A stretch of 64,000 nucleotides of DNA from Tetrahymena elliotti 4EA (Eukaryota > Ciliophora > Oligohymenophorea > Hymenostomatida > Tetrahymenidae), in NCBI GenBank assembly GCA_000231825.2, contig JH720299.1:1262134-1326133 (forward strand). Direction: 5' to 3'. A program made the translations under genes and the position numbers. The notes below the pieces were generated by a model that made no database searches, was not told where the DNA came from, and was given only the letters and a program-made list of their open reading frames with translations. Of this stretch, positions 13,241 through 26,100 are shown piece after piece; within the stretch, counting starts at the first letter, position 1, and every line of letters starts with the position of its first letter.

Positions 13241-13287
13241 TTTCTGCTTTATTTAAAAAGATATAAATTAAAAAGTTATTTTCCAAA

Positions 13288-13317
13288 AACAAATTAATAT
13301 TTTGGGTAATAAATATT
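13288..13317 (+). promoter_or_regulatory. conserved upstream block of the kinase gene
   Basis: AACAAATTAATATTTTGGG begins here, about 60 bp before the ATG at 13350. The same block stands about 80 bp before the ATG of the truncated copy at 11985. It is conserved between duplicates beyond the coding part. Whether it is a promoter element or only shared descent cannot be told from two copies. Confidence 0.35.
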
Positions 13318-13349
13318 TTTAGTAATTAAAAAGTATACTTGGCTATAAC

Positions 13350-16271
13350 ATGGGTTGTTGTGGTTCTAAATCAAATGTAGTAAATGGATATAATACCTTA
13401 GATGCATAATTGTTTGAGTTAAACAAAAAAACTTCTTCTTTTGTATTAAATTCTGAGAATTAAAGAACTTTTATCTTGGAAAATAGTCTTTATGTTGAGG
13501 AAGAGAAGTTAGGGAGCGGAAGCTTTTCTGATGTTTTTCTTTACAGAAAAGAGAGTGAGGATACTCTACATGCTCTGAAGATTCTAAAGGATAGTACAAC
13601 TAGAGAAGCTCTGATATAAGAATGTAAAATAATGAGAGAGGTTCAGTGCTTATATGTAATTTAAATAGAAGAAATCATTTAAATTGATGATAAGTTTTGC
13701 ATTTTGATGGAATATGCTAATTAGGGGACTCTAGAAACCTTTCTTTAAGATATTTAAAACTAGCAAATCAGCATTAATTCAAACTAAATTTTGGATCTCG
13801 CCTGTGACATATTCTAAGGGTTGAATATTCTTCATGAAAAAAAGATTGTCCATAGAGACCTCAAAATGTAAAATCTACTTGTTTCTAATTATTAGATTAA
13901 AATAGCTGATTTAGGAGTTGCTGCTTATCTAATTTCTAAATCATTTGCATAAACAAATGTAGGTAATTTCCTTTATGCTGCTCCAGAGAAATCAAATGAA
14001 AAATATAATTCTTCTGTAGATATTTATTCTGCAGGATTAATTATCCTTTAAATAATAACAAGTTTGTCGAATATATAGATTTTAAAGATGAAAGTAAACA
14101 ACAATTATTCTACTGAGATAGAAGATTCACCTGAAACACTGAAAAGATTTTTAGAGTAATTGCTTGATCAAAATGCAGATTCAAGACCTGATGCTTTGAG
14201 CGCTTATAATTAATGTAGGGCTCTTAAATATGATTAAGATGTCCTTGATTACATAAATAGCAAATTAAGTAGAATAAATCAAAATATCGTTGTCAAAAAT
14301 AATTAAAATTTTATGTTTAATTCAAATAAAAAATAATAATTTTCAACTGGAACAAATTCGAATCAAATTCATGAAGAAGAATTATTCTAAAAAGGTATGG
14401 AATTTATTTGGGATCTAGATTTAATAACAGCTGAGAAATGCTTTTAATTGATTCTGTAAAAAAATCCAGCTTCAATTAAAGCATTATGTGGAAGATTCAT
14501 TTGTGGAATATATTTCAGTGACTGGATTAATATGAAGGAATACACTAATTCATGGTTGCAAGATTAATTGAATTTGATTTAACAAATTAATTCTAATGAT
14601 TACATGTATCACTTTTGTTCAGGAATTATTAATTAAGACATTGATTCCTTAAACGATTGCTTAGAATTAAATCCAGGTTTAGTTGAAGCTATTGCTTTGA
14701 AAGGATCATTGCTCATTGATAATAATTAAATATAAGAAGCAATTTAATGTGGCTAGTAGGCCCTGAATATGTCTGTAGATAATCCATTTGTTCTTAGATT
14801 ACTTGGTTATATTTATCTAAACATAAATAAGGATATTTCAGAGAATTACTATTTAAAAAGTCTTGAGATAAATCCAAATCAATATTTGATATATCATTAG
14901 CTTGGAAAGATATATAAAAGTAAAAAAAAAAATGAAGTAGCTCTTTAATTCTTTGATAAATGCCTTTTTTTATGTCCTCATTATAAGTTTTCAATTTAAG
15001 AAAAGTTAAAAATAATGAGAGAAATGAAAATTTATTATGAAATTATTGCTTATATTCAAAACATATTTTCATAATTAGGAGAGTTAAACTTTTTATATTT
15101 CGATCTAGGATATTCCTATTAGTAGGTAGGAGATAAAACTAAATCCCTATTATATTACTCAAAAAGCTTAATTGATGAAGAAGAGGGTATAGTTTTAAAT
15201 AACATTGGAGTTATTTATAGAGATTAACAACAATATGACAAGGCGAAAGAATATTTTATGAAATCTATGGAAAAATAATATAAACCCTCTTTTCTTAATA
15301 TGTATTATATGAATATCAATTTGCTTAATTATGAAGAAAATGCTTCATAGTATCTAAATGAGGTTTTAGAATTAGACTTTGATGAGGATGATGAATATGA
15401 TTGTAAATAGAAAATAGAAGCAAAAAGACTTCTAAAATTATATGATGAAGCTTTGGATTATTCTGAATAAGTATTAAAGGAACACCCTTCTTCTCAAGTG
15501 ATTAATTTTGAAATTCTAAAGTTAGTATCTGATGAAGATTTTTCAAATAATCTTTTGAAATAATATAAAATATCTGAATAAATATAGAAAAGCTAAGGAA
15601 TTACTTACGATTCAACTATTTGCTCCATAAAATACTTCAGCAATAATGGAATGCATGATATTGTTGCAACTTAAATTCTCAATTACATTTAAGATATTTC
15701 TTAAAAATAAATACACTTGCTAGAAAATTATGAACTCCCTTTTAGTAAATATATGGTATAAGATTAGCTAGAACATATATTTTATGGTCTGAAAAAAATG
15801 AGTGAGGATGATCTTTATAATTATCATTATAAATTTTATTTCTTCTTTTTAATTTTCTTAATGAATTTAGAATTTTCTTATTAGATGATACAAGATTTAA
15901 ATCAAGTATTTGATAATAGCTTTTTAGTGCTTTAGAATCATTTAGATTAGGATTTAATTAAATATTTATCCATCTTATTTTAATGCTAAGTCTAATATTA
16001 TTTATTTTAGCATAATGATAAACTTTATTTATTTTCATATGAAAAATTAAAAAATTTACTTGATAAAATGAATACAATATAATATGAAGTTAAATTAAGA
16101 TTTATAGGTTTCCATTAAGGTTATAATGAAATACTTGGGTTTGCAATTACTGTTGCAGAAACGCTCTATTTAGGTGAATAAGAAGTATAATATTTTACTC
16201 TCCTTAGAAAAATTAAGAGAGACGAAGCCCTTATATTTTTCTCTGAATTAAAAGATTAACTTGAATGGTGA
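13350..16271 (+). CDS. MGCC-type protein kinase with C-terminal TPR repeats (973 aa)
   Basis: Predicted Ser/Thr kinase, single exon. The N-terminus MGCCGSK fits N-myristoylation at Gly2 plus palmitoylation at Cys3/Cys4, so membrane attachment is likely (inference). Kinase domain about residues 45-300: Gly loop LGSGSFSDV (~54-62), catalytic Lys in HALKIL (~77), HRDLKMQN (Asp ~170), metal motif as DLG in KIADLG (~187), APE at ~211. Key residues are present, so activity is plausible. After a linker, about residues 320-970 are helical TPR-like repeats (e.g. FICGIYFSDW, LLGYIYLNINKD, NNIGVIYRDQQQYDKAKEYF). Stop TGA 16269-16271. Tandem paralogue of the next gene, same strand, 484 bp apart. Start chosen because MGCC is conserved in all three copies. 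Confidence 0.9.
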
Positions 16272-16755
16272 ATTAAAAATTACAAATAAATAATTTAAAT
16301 TCAAAAAACTAATTTTGTAGTTTTAGCTTTCATTTAAAATTGTTTTTTAAATATTAAATAATTTAAAATATTATCATTTTTGCCATTTTATAGTTTTAGT
16401 TTTCTTCAAAGGTTTTTTCCCATTAGGAAAGTGTTAATTAATAATTAGAAACAATGAATAACAACGAATGAAAATTTCTAAGTTATGTTTTCTATTTATT
16501 TTTTATTGTCCTTTCATAATATAATATGAAGTATAAAGATTAAATCAGTTTAAAATTTAATGATAATAATTTGCGATGAAGCAAATATTTTTAAACATCA
16601 ATTTTAAATATCTCTAAAAATTTAGAATTAACTTTTTAAAAGTATCTATTTTTGAATTTCTAATTAATTTGTTTGGATAGAAAATTTAGAATTAATTAAA
16701 CGATCAAAGTTATATTTAAATATCAATTATTTTAAATAAATATTCTTTCTCCAAT
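16272..16755. other. spacer between the tandem kinase genes
   Basis: No gene. It must contain the 3' end of the first kinase and the promoter of the second. The shared upstream block of the other two copies is not clearly retained here. Confidence 0.5.
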
Positions 16756-19458
16756 ATGGGTTGCTGCAGTTCTTCATCATAATAAGTAGTTGAGCATCAA
16801 AATTACAATGCAAAAGAAGAAAAATATAGAGAACAATTTTATTCTTTCTATAATTATGATACTAACAAGAGAGCATTTATGAAAGGAAAAGATATTTATG
16901 TAGAATAAAAAATGATTGGAAGTGGTTTTTATTCTGAAGTGTATCTCTTCAAGAACCAGACTGATGATTCACTTCATGCATTAAAAATTCTTAAAGAAAC
17001 TAACTCTTAAGATGCCTTGGTTAATGAATGTGTAATTATGAAAGATGTGGATAGCTAGTTTGTGATAAAGATTGAAGATCTTATTTAAATTGATGATAAG
17101 CAATGCATTATGATGGAATACGCAAATCAGGGTACTTTAGAAAATTTTATTTCTTAAGTATTAAAGAAAAAAATTAAAATAAATGCTAGTTAGATTTTGG
17201 TCCTCGCTTGTGATTTATTATAAGGGCTATAAGCAATTCATTCTAAGAATATCATTCATAGAGACCTAAAATTGGATAATTTGCTTGTTTCTGACTATCG
17301 AATTAAAATAGCTGATTTAGGATTAGCTACTTATCTTATTTCAAAATTGCATGCATAATCAATAGTAGGCAATATAATATATTCAGCTCCAGAAAAATTT
17401 AATTAAAACTATAATTATTCATCTGACATATTTTCTGCAGGACTAATTATTTTATAAATGATATTTGGTGTGTAAACTAGTGATATTTTCAGAATTAAAA
17501 TAAGAAATAGTAATTATTCTATTTATTATTAAAATTCTCCATCAAAATTGAAACAATTTTTAGAATCTTTACTTGATTAAAATCCTTTACAGAGGAAAGA
17601 TGCAAAATAGGCATTAACTTTATGTTAAAATTTAAAGAAAGATAAATAAATTTTAGATTTTATTGAAAAAAGAATTAAATAAAATTTAGAAGAAATTAAA
17701 ATTAATTAAATTTCTATTTTATTTTCAAAACAACAAAAATTATTACCAAATAAATATTAAAAGTTAGAATAAATGAATGAAAATGAACTATTCCAAAAAG
17801 GGTTAGAATTATTTTGGAATCATGACATAATATCAGCAGAAAATTGTTTTAAATAGATTTTAAAAAGAAATCAAACTTCAGTTTAAGCCTAATGTGGAAT
17901 CATTCTTTGTGGAATCTATTATGAAGATTGGATAAATATGAAATAATATACTTAAGAATGGATAGACAATTAACTCATATTTATCCATGAATAGAATCCA
18001 AATGATTATATTTACTACTTTTGTTTAGCATTAATCAATTGTGATCTTGAAAGTATTAATAAATGTATAGAATTAAACTCATAATTTGCAGAGGGAATAG
18101 CTTTTAAAGGCTTCCTTCTTATTAAAAATAATGAATTAGAAGAAGCTGAAATTTTAGGAAATTTAGCACTAGAAACTTCTGAAGAAAGTCCTTTTGTTTT
18201 ATAAATGCTTGGATATATTTTTGAAGTGACAGATTCAGTTAAATCTAAAGAATACTTATAAACATGCATTTAGATAAATCCATAAAATTATTCAGTTTTA
18301 TACAAATTAGGATTAATTGAAATGAATAATAACTAATTAGATAACGCATTAGATTACTTTGATTAATCTCTTTAGGCATGTCCATATTATAAAAATTCTA
18401 TTTTAAAAATAATAGAAATATTATCATCAACAAATAAATAATAATATTAAGATGTTATTTTCTTTATTGAAAATTTGTTTGAATAAGTAGGTGGTGAATT
18501 TGACTTTTTGCTTTTTGATCTTGCAAATTCATACTAGCTTATAGGAGAGGATTAGAAAGCTATAGATAATTATGAAAAAATACTTCTACTTCGAGAAGAT
18601 TGCTTAGCCCTTTATAATATTGGAACTATCTATAAGAATAAGCAAGAATATGATAAAGCAATTGCTTATTTCTAGAGAGCTATTATAAAATAATATAAAC
18701 TTTCGTATCTAAGCATGTATGATTTATATAGACACTGCTTGGATAGTGAATATGAGGCTAAATAATATTTGATTGATCTACTTAAATTACAGTTTAATGA
18801 TAGAGATGAAAAAGATTGTGTCCTTAAAATTTAAGCCAATAGATTGCTAAATAAATATAAAGAGGCATTAAATTGTTCTGAATAATTATTGAAACTACAC
18901 CCACATAGTAAGATGGTTAATACTGAAATATAAAATTTGATTTCTTAAGAAGATTATGAAGAAGATCTTGAATAATAACAAGTTTTGTCAGAATAGATAT
19001 AAAAATGTTTGGGAGCTACCTATGAGTTGACTGTTTTTAAATTTAAATATTTTTCCTTAAATGGTATCGAATAACCAATTTAAAATATAGTCATACCTTA
19101 TTTTGAGGATTTTATTAACAAATAATACAATTTGAACATTTGGTGTCGCTTCCCATTTGAAAAGTATATCAATCAGGAATAATTTGAAAAAATATTTTTA
19201 GAAATGAAAAAAATGTGTGAAAATAATCCAAATGAAATAAATTGCTAAATCTACTTTTTAAATCTTATTTACACCAAAAAGTACAAATTAAATGAATAAA
19301 TGATAGAAGACTTTTAATAGTTCTTTAATGAATGCAATAATAACCTCTTAAATAATTACCCAGATTAATTTTTAACTAAATTTTACAGAAGAGAATATCC
19401 ACTTTAACTTTAAAATATTAAGCTACTTAAATTATCCATGAAAAAAAGTTCTAAGTGA
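16756..19458 (+). CDS. MGCC-type protein kinase with C-terminal TPR repeats, tandem paralogue (900 aa)
   Basis: Same architecture as the gene at 13350. N-terminus [10 protein letters not shown] (acylation-type). Kinase domain: Gly loop [13 protein letters not shown], catalytic Lys in [18 protein letters not shown] in [14 protein letters not shown] in YSAPEKF. All main catalytic residues are present. The C-terminal 550 residues are TPR-like helices ([40 protein letters not shown]). Single exon to TGA 19456-19458. The kinase halves of the pair are clearly more alike than the C-terminal ends, suggesting the TPR part diverges faster. The TPR region probably binds a partner; substrate unknown. Confidence 0.9.
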
Positions 19459-20137
19459 TTGTCTGACAATACAATGTATATTTAAAATCAGTCAATAAAT
19501 AATACTTCATTATTATCAGTGATTAAGATGAAAAATATGACACAGATATGACCATAAATTAAAAATAATAAACTAAACCTTTAAAATACTTGTATTTTTA
19601 AAATAGGATCTTATTTTTTTATTGTATTATCTTGAATAATAGAATATCAAAAAATTTCATTTTTAAGATACTTCTGATATTTAATTATTAAGTCATCTAA
19701 TTTTATTGATTAGTTAAATAGTTAATTAAACAAATTGAATTTTAAATGATAATCATACCATATATTATTTACTCTCTATATTAAGACCCCCCCCTGATAT
19801 AGACCTCTTTTTATTTAGATCCTAAAATATAAGGGGGAAGGTGGGAGGGGGGGTCTTATTATAGAGAGTATTTAATTAATAGATATAAATTAAAAGATAA
19901 ACATAAATTAAAAAAATAAATATTTATTGGAATTTAATAAAATACATAAACAAAAAATAAATTAAGACAATAATTATTATTTATTAGCTGTTAGCTTTAT
20001 TTATTATTATAGACTGCAAGTATTACAAATTTTCCAAAAACAATTTTAAATATTTTTATTGATGAGTAATTTAAAATATCATTAATGTCTAAACTTTTAT
20101 TCTTATTAAATAAGTATTTCAATCAAATACTGTTATA
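19459..20137. other. spacer between convergent genes, with a TIR element
   Basis: Holds the inverted-repeat element at 19771-19869 and otherwise AT-rich sequence. The lowest part may include the true 3' end of the minus-strand kinase-LRR gene, because an alternative terminal exon would end at TGA 20081-20079. Confidence 0.5.
19771..19869. mobile_element. small inverted-repeat (MITE-like) element with G/C-run ends
   Basis: The left end ACTCTCTATATTAAGACC and the right end (reverse complement ACTCTCTATAATAAGACC) match with one mismatch, each followed by a run of seven or more C. The ends meet flanking ATTT on both sides (19767-19770 and 19870-19873), a possible 4-bp target duplication. The G/C runs are strikingly unlike the surrounding AT-rich DNA. 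No coding capacity. Confidence 0.6.
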
Positions 20138-23100
20138 TCAACTAATCTGTTTGCTTTAAAAAGTCTTGATCTTAATCCACATTAGTCTTCTTCTGAAATA
20201 GAATTCTTTCTTTTAAATAATTTTTGAATAAAAAGATTCAATAAAGAAATAATTGTTATTAATTAATTGATTATTTATTTTAGGTATTTTATTAAAAATG
20301 GCTTTTACTCACTTATTTTGTTTGTTTCTTTATTCTTTTTTACTTAATAAATCCTTTGCTTAAAAACCGAATTTAAATTTAACAAAATTACTTTATATTG
20401 AGATTCAAAGAGGTGATATTTTGGCACTTTTCTAAGCTTCTTCCAATATTTTTTGCTCCTTCTGCACCAAGCATATTGTAACTATCCAGAAAAAAAAAAT
20501 TGTTTTAATTTGCTTGATTGATAAGAGTTATTGAAAGTAAGAAAGAAAGAAAGAAACAAACAAACAAATTGATTGATTGATTGTTTGTTTGTTTGTTTGA
20601 TTAATAAATACATAACTATTTAATCAAAAACAGCTTTTACTAACTACTTACTAAAATTCTAATTTCCTTTTTTTTATTCTTTTGTACTAAATTAGTCATT
20701 TGCTTAAAAGTAATTAAATCAGTATTAAACAAAATTACCTTATATCTATACTTAAAGTAGTGATATTTTGACACTTTTCTAAGCTCATTCCAAAATTTTT
20801 TGCTCCTTTTGCATCAAGTTTACTTCCACTTTCAGAAAATAATAAATTTGTTTTAATTTGTTTTTTAAAATAAAAAAGGATTTTAAAAAAGATATTGAAT
20901 GTTAAAAGCTAAAGAAATAAGTAAATAAATTGAATGACTGTTTTAAATATTTCTTCGAAAATAGTTTTACATTACTTACTTCTTACTTATTTACTTATTT
21001 TCTTTCTTTTGCTCAATTTTGATAAATAAGTTTTTAATAAAATTACTGTAAATTGATATTCAAAGAACTGATATTTTTGCACTTTTCTAAGCTCATTCCA
21101 ATATTTTAAGCTCCTTCTGCACCAAATTCATTTCCTCTACTCAGCAAATAACAAATTTGTTTTTAAAATAAGAATTGATAGGTAATAAAATTTAAAGTAA
21201 GAAAAAAAGAAATAAGTTTATAAGTAAATAAAAATTTGAATAGATTGATTTATGATTGATGCATAAATATTTAATTAAAAACTACTTTTACTTACTCTTA
21301 ACTTATTTACATTATTTCATTCTATTACACTTCATTAATAGTTTATAAAAGCTTAATTAAATCAGTATATAACAAATTACCCAAAATTGAGATTCAAAGA
21401 ACTGATATTTGGACACTTTTCTAAGCTCATTCCAATATCTTTAGCTCCTTCTGGGCCAATATAATTGCTACTACTCAGAAAATAACAAATTCTTAAAAAA
21501 ATAAGAATCGATATTGAACAGAATTAAAAGTAATAAATAAAGCAATAAATAATTAATATTTAAATGATTGATTTTATGATTAATATTTAAATGTTTTATT
21601 AAAAGCCACTTTGATTTGCTATTTACTTTTTTTCTTTATTTTGTTCTATTGTTCTTATTAGGTCATTTGTTTAAAAATCTAATTCAGTCTGTATTTAAAA
21701 AATTACACAATGTTAAGTTACAAAAAACTGATGTTTTAGCATTTCTCTAAGCTCATTGCAATATTCTTAGCTCCTTCTGCACCCAGATGATTGTAACTAC
21801 TCAGAAAATAACAAATTTGTTAACATTTGTTTTTAAAATAATAAGTGATTAAGAAAAAAGAAAGAAATTGAAAGTAAGAAATAAATAAATATATTATTAA
21901 ATTAATTGACTAAATGATTTATAAATGAATAAATATTTATTTAAAACATTTAATCAAAAGCAGTTTTTTAAAATTACTTATTTACTTTCTTTCCTTATTT
22001 GTACTTTCTTGTTCAGTAGCTGAAAAATTTAATTCAATCAATAAAAAAATTACCCAAGATAGAGAATCAAAGAACTGATATTTTGGCACTTTTCTAAGCT
22101 CATTCCAATATTTTTTGCTCCTTCTGCACCAATATCATTTTCACTTATCAGGAAATAACGAATTTATTTTAATTTGTCTTTGAAAATCAAAAAAGATAGG
22201 AAAGAAAGATGTAAAGATGTTGAAAGTAATAAATAAAAAATAAGCAAATAAATTCTATAACTGTTTGATAATTATTTGATAAACAAATAAATATTTAATC
22301 AAAAGCAGCTTTTACTTACTACTTACTCTTTTCTACTTAATTAATAAAACCTAATTAAATCTTTATTTAACAAAATTACCTTATTACTAGATCCAAATAA
22401 CTGATATTTTGCAATTTTCTAAGCTCATTCCAATATAGGTTGCTCCTTCTAAACCAATGCTATTCATACTAAATTAAATAAAAATTTGTGGAAAATAAGA
22501 AGTGATAGATAAAAATGATATTGAGAGTAAAAAATAATGAAATAAGAAACACATATTTAAATTTCTAAATAAATAACTCAAACCAGTTTTTAATTACTCT
22601 TTGCTTACTCATTCACTTATTTATTTATTTTCTTTCTTTTTTACAGATTTAATATTATTTGCTTAAAAACCTAATGAAATCAGTATTTAAAATATTACTA
22701 AAGACTAAGATTCAAAGAACTGAGATTTTGGCACTTTTCTAAACTCATCCCAATATATTTAGCTCCTTCTGCACCTAAATCATTCTAACTATTCAAATAA
22801 TAATAAATTTTATTTTAAATAAGAAGAGATATAAAAGATATTGAAAGTTAGAAATAAAGAAATAAGTAAATAAATTGATAGTTTGATTAATAAATAAATA
22901 ATAACTAATCAAAAGAAGATTTTATTTGCTACCAACTTATTTACATATTTAGTTAATTTCTTTTTAGTTCTTTTCTACTTAATTAATCATTGTTAATAAC
23001 CTAATTCTATCAATATTTAATAAAATTACAAGAAATCGAGATTCAAAGAACTGATAGTTTTGCAATTTTCTAAGCTCATTCCAATTAATTTTGCTCCTTC

Positions 23101-26100
23101 TGCAACAAGATTATTGAAACTATTCAGAAAATAATAAAAAACAAATAAGTAAATAAATATTTATATTGATAGGTTGAATGATTAAGGAATACATAAATAT
23201 TTAATTAAAAAGATCTTTGACTTACAAAATACTTATTTACTCTGTTTTTAATAAATTACTTAAGATTGAGGTTCAAGGAACTGATATTTTGCAACTTTTC
23301 TAAGCTCCTTCCAATAATTTTTACTCCTTCTGAACCAAGTTTATTGCTACTAGTCAGAAAATAATGAATATGTTTTAAAAATAAGAAGTGATTGATAAAA
23401 AAACAAAGATATTGAAAGTAAGAATTAAAGAAAGAGCATTTAATAAAAAGCTTTTACTTACTCCCTAATAATAAATATTTTTAAAAATTACCCAAGTTAA
23501 AGATTCAAAGAGCTGATATTTTGACACTTCTCTATCCCCATTCCAATATATTTAACTCCTTCTGGGCCAATATTATTGCTACTACTCACAAAAACATATT
23601 TATTTACATTTTTTTTAAATAAGAAACAAAAGGTAAGAATAATATTGAAAGTTACTAATAAAGAAATAAGTATACTTATTTACTTTATTTTTATTTTATT
23701 CTTTTGGACTTAATTAATCATTTGTTCAAAAACATAAAAATTACGCAAGATTGAGTTTCAAAGAATTAAGATTTTGGCACTTCTCTAAGCTCATTCCAAT
23801 ATTTTTAGCTCCTTCTGCACCAATATCATTGTAGCTACTCAGAAAATAGCAAATATGTTTTAATTAGTTTTTAAAATAAAAAAGATAGATAAGAAAGATA
23901 CAGAAATTCAGAAATAAATAAATGCTTATTTAATAAAAAGCAGTTTCTTCTTAATACTTACAAAAAAACTTATTTACATTTATTTAAGCTTGCTTAAAAA
24001 TCTATTAAATCAATATTTTAAAAAATTACCCAAGATTGAGATGCAAAGAACTAATATTTTGGCACTTTTCTAAGCTCATTCCAATATTTTTAGCTCCTTC
24101 TGGGTCAATATTAGTATTACTAGTTAGAAATTAACAAATTTATTTACATTTTTTTAAATAAGAAACGAAAGATAAGGAAGATATTTAAACTTATGATTTA
24201 CTTTATTATATTCTTTTATTTATTTATCATTTGCTTAAAAAACAAAAAAACTTGCATCTTCTGCTCCAAAATTATCATAACTGCTGAGAAAATAATAAAT
24301 TAATTTTAGTTCTTTTAAAATAAGAAGGATAAATAAGAAAATTGAAAGTAAGGAGTAATAATCAATCAAAATTTAAATATTCTAAATGGTGCTTGTAAGT
24401 TTTTCATCGTGGTGGGGGAAAGTTATAAAGTTGATATCTGAATTATTTTAAAAAAAATTAGATTTTCATTCTTTTTTATTAAACATTTCAGTTAATCAAA
24501 TAATAAGAAAAATATTAACAAATAAAAATTCAAATATCCTTATTTTTATCTAAAAATACTAATCTATCAATATTTTAAGATGCTAACTTTTTTCTCTTCA
24601 TTTATTATAGAATTAGAGCTTAAAAAAGTTCTTTTTTGCTGGATTTGAGAGATAGTATTTTGTTATTTGAGAAATAATTGGGTATTTATTTGCTTGAGTT
24701 TGATAACCACCAACCATTGTTTACTTTCAATAGAAAATAAGGATAACTAGGATGAGATTATTACAAATACCGTAAAACCTCGTCAGGGAAAAAGAACAAC
24801 TTGGGAATATGAAGTAAGAGTGTTAGAACTATATAAATGATGATTTTGACAGAACCTCATTTCTCTTTCGTTTTTGTTATTGAGGAAATACAGTGTATTC
24901 ATAACAATTTACCAATTTATGATAATATCCCTCTATAATTTTGACCCAACTAAAGGAACTAAAGGGGTTAATAGATTGTTTAATTGTTTAAATATATTCT
25001 TTTAGGTTATTTGAATAATTGTTTTTTGGATTTATAGATTAATAAATAACATTTCCCATCTCAAGCTTTTCGTTTTTATATTATTTAGAATATTTAATAT
25101 TGTTTTTAGATTAATTCAATTTATTTGAAGTTTTATATGAATTTTTTGATGCTTATCAAATCAAAAATTTTACAAGAGATATAATTTTAAAACGTCGTAA
25201 TCTATTGCTTTGACTATTTCATTAATATCATAGATACAAATTTTTCTGAGTCCTTTTTTTATTCTTAGCTTCTTAAGAGAATTCTCATTGATACTATAAG
25301 AATTTAAATTCTATATGAACTTTATTGGATAAAGTCTTTGATTTATGTCAGGTTCAACTATTTTGCAAAGTATCTCATTGACGAATTCAAAGTATGGAGA
25401 GTTTTGCAAGGAAGGAATTAATTCAAACAAGCTTTTCTATTTCAATCCCATCCATTCCTTCTCAGTAAGTCTTCTCTACAGAAAAACTTCAATTAAGATT
25501 TATCCTATTGAGAAAACATCAGCCTTCAAAATTAATTATTTATTTAACAAATTCATTTGCTTAAAATATTTTAATTACTTTTATTATGTATGGCTGTTAC
25601 TTATTCACAACTTCAGGGGACTAGTAACAAAGATTACCTGGAGTAGACTTTATAATTTTTAAAAGAGGTTAGTGTTTTAATTCAATTTATTCATTCACTT
25701 TACCCCTAATGTTTTAGAAGAAGAAGGATCTGTCATGATCTTAGATAATCCATAATCAGCTTTTTTATATGTTCAGTATTTGAAAATTTTGATGCAATAT
25801 ATTCAATTTTATACCTATCAAGAATTGATTTCTTTATTTGCTAAATAAAATATTTTCAGGCTTAATATTGCTATGAACGATACCCTTTTCTTATAAGACA
25901 AGCAAACCGTTCAACAGCTAGTAAGCCATAGCCAAGACTTATTCATAATCAAGTTAGTTTAAGTCAAATATTGTTGTTAAATTGCCTACAATAACTTATG
26001 TTAGTGATAATTATTTTGATAATATATATTACAATCGCAAAGTTCAGCAACTATGGCAACTAATCCTTCTTGATCATCTTAAATTTTTTCAAAAATTTAC

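Noticed and set aside
20392..24119. Satellite-like or CRISPR-like repeat array of about 300-bp units on the + strand
   Set aside because: Read on the minus strand, each conserved block is an LRR exon with splice sites in constant phase. The spacing is intron, and the organism is a eukaryote.
25345..25662. 105-residue + strand open frame
   Set aside because: Antisense to kinase exons 4 and 5 of the kinase-LRR gene, whose spliced frame carries clear kinase motifs.
25665..25680. AAAGAGGTTAGTGTTTTAA resembling the Tetrahymena chromosome breakage sequence
   Set aside because: Only the first part matches the 15-bp consensus, which tolerates few changes. It is also inside an intron, and no telomere repeats are near.
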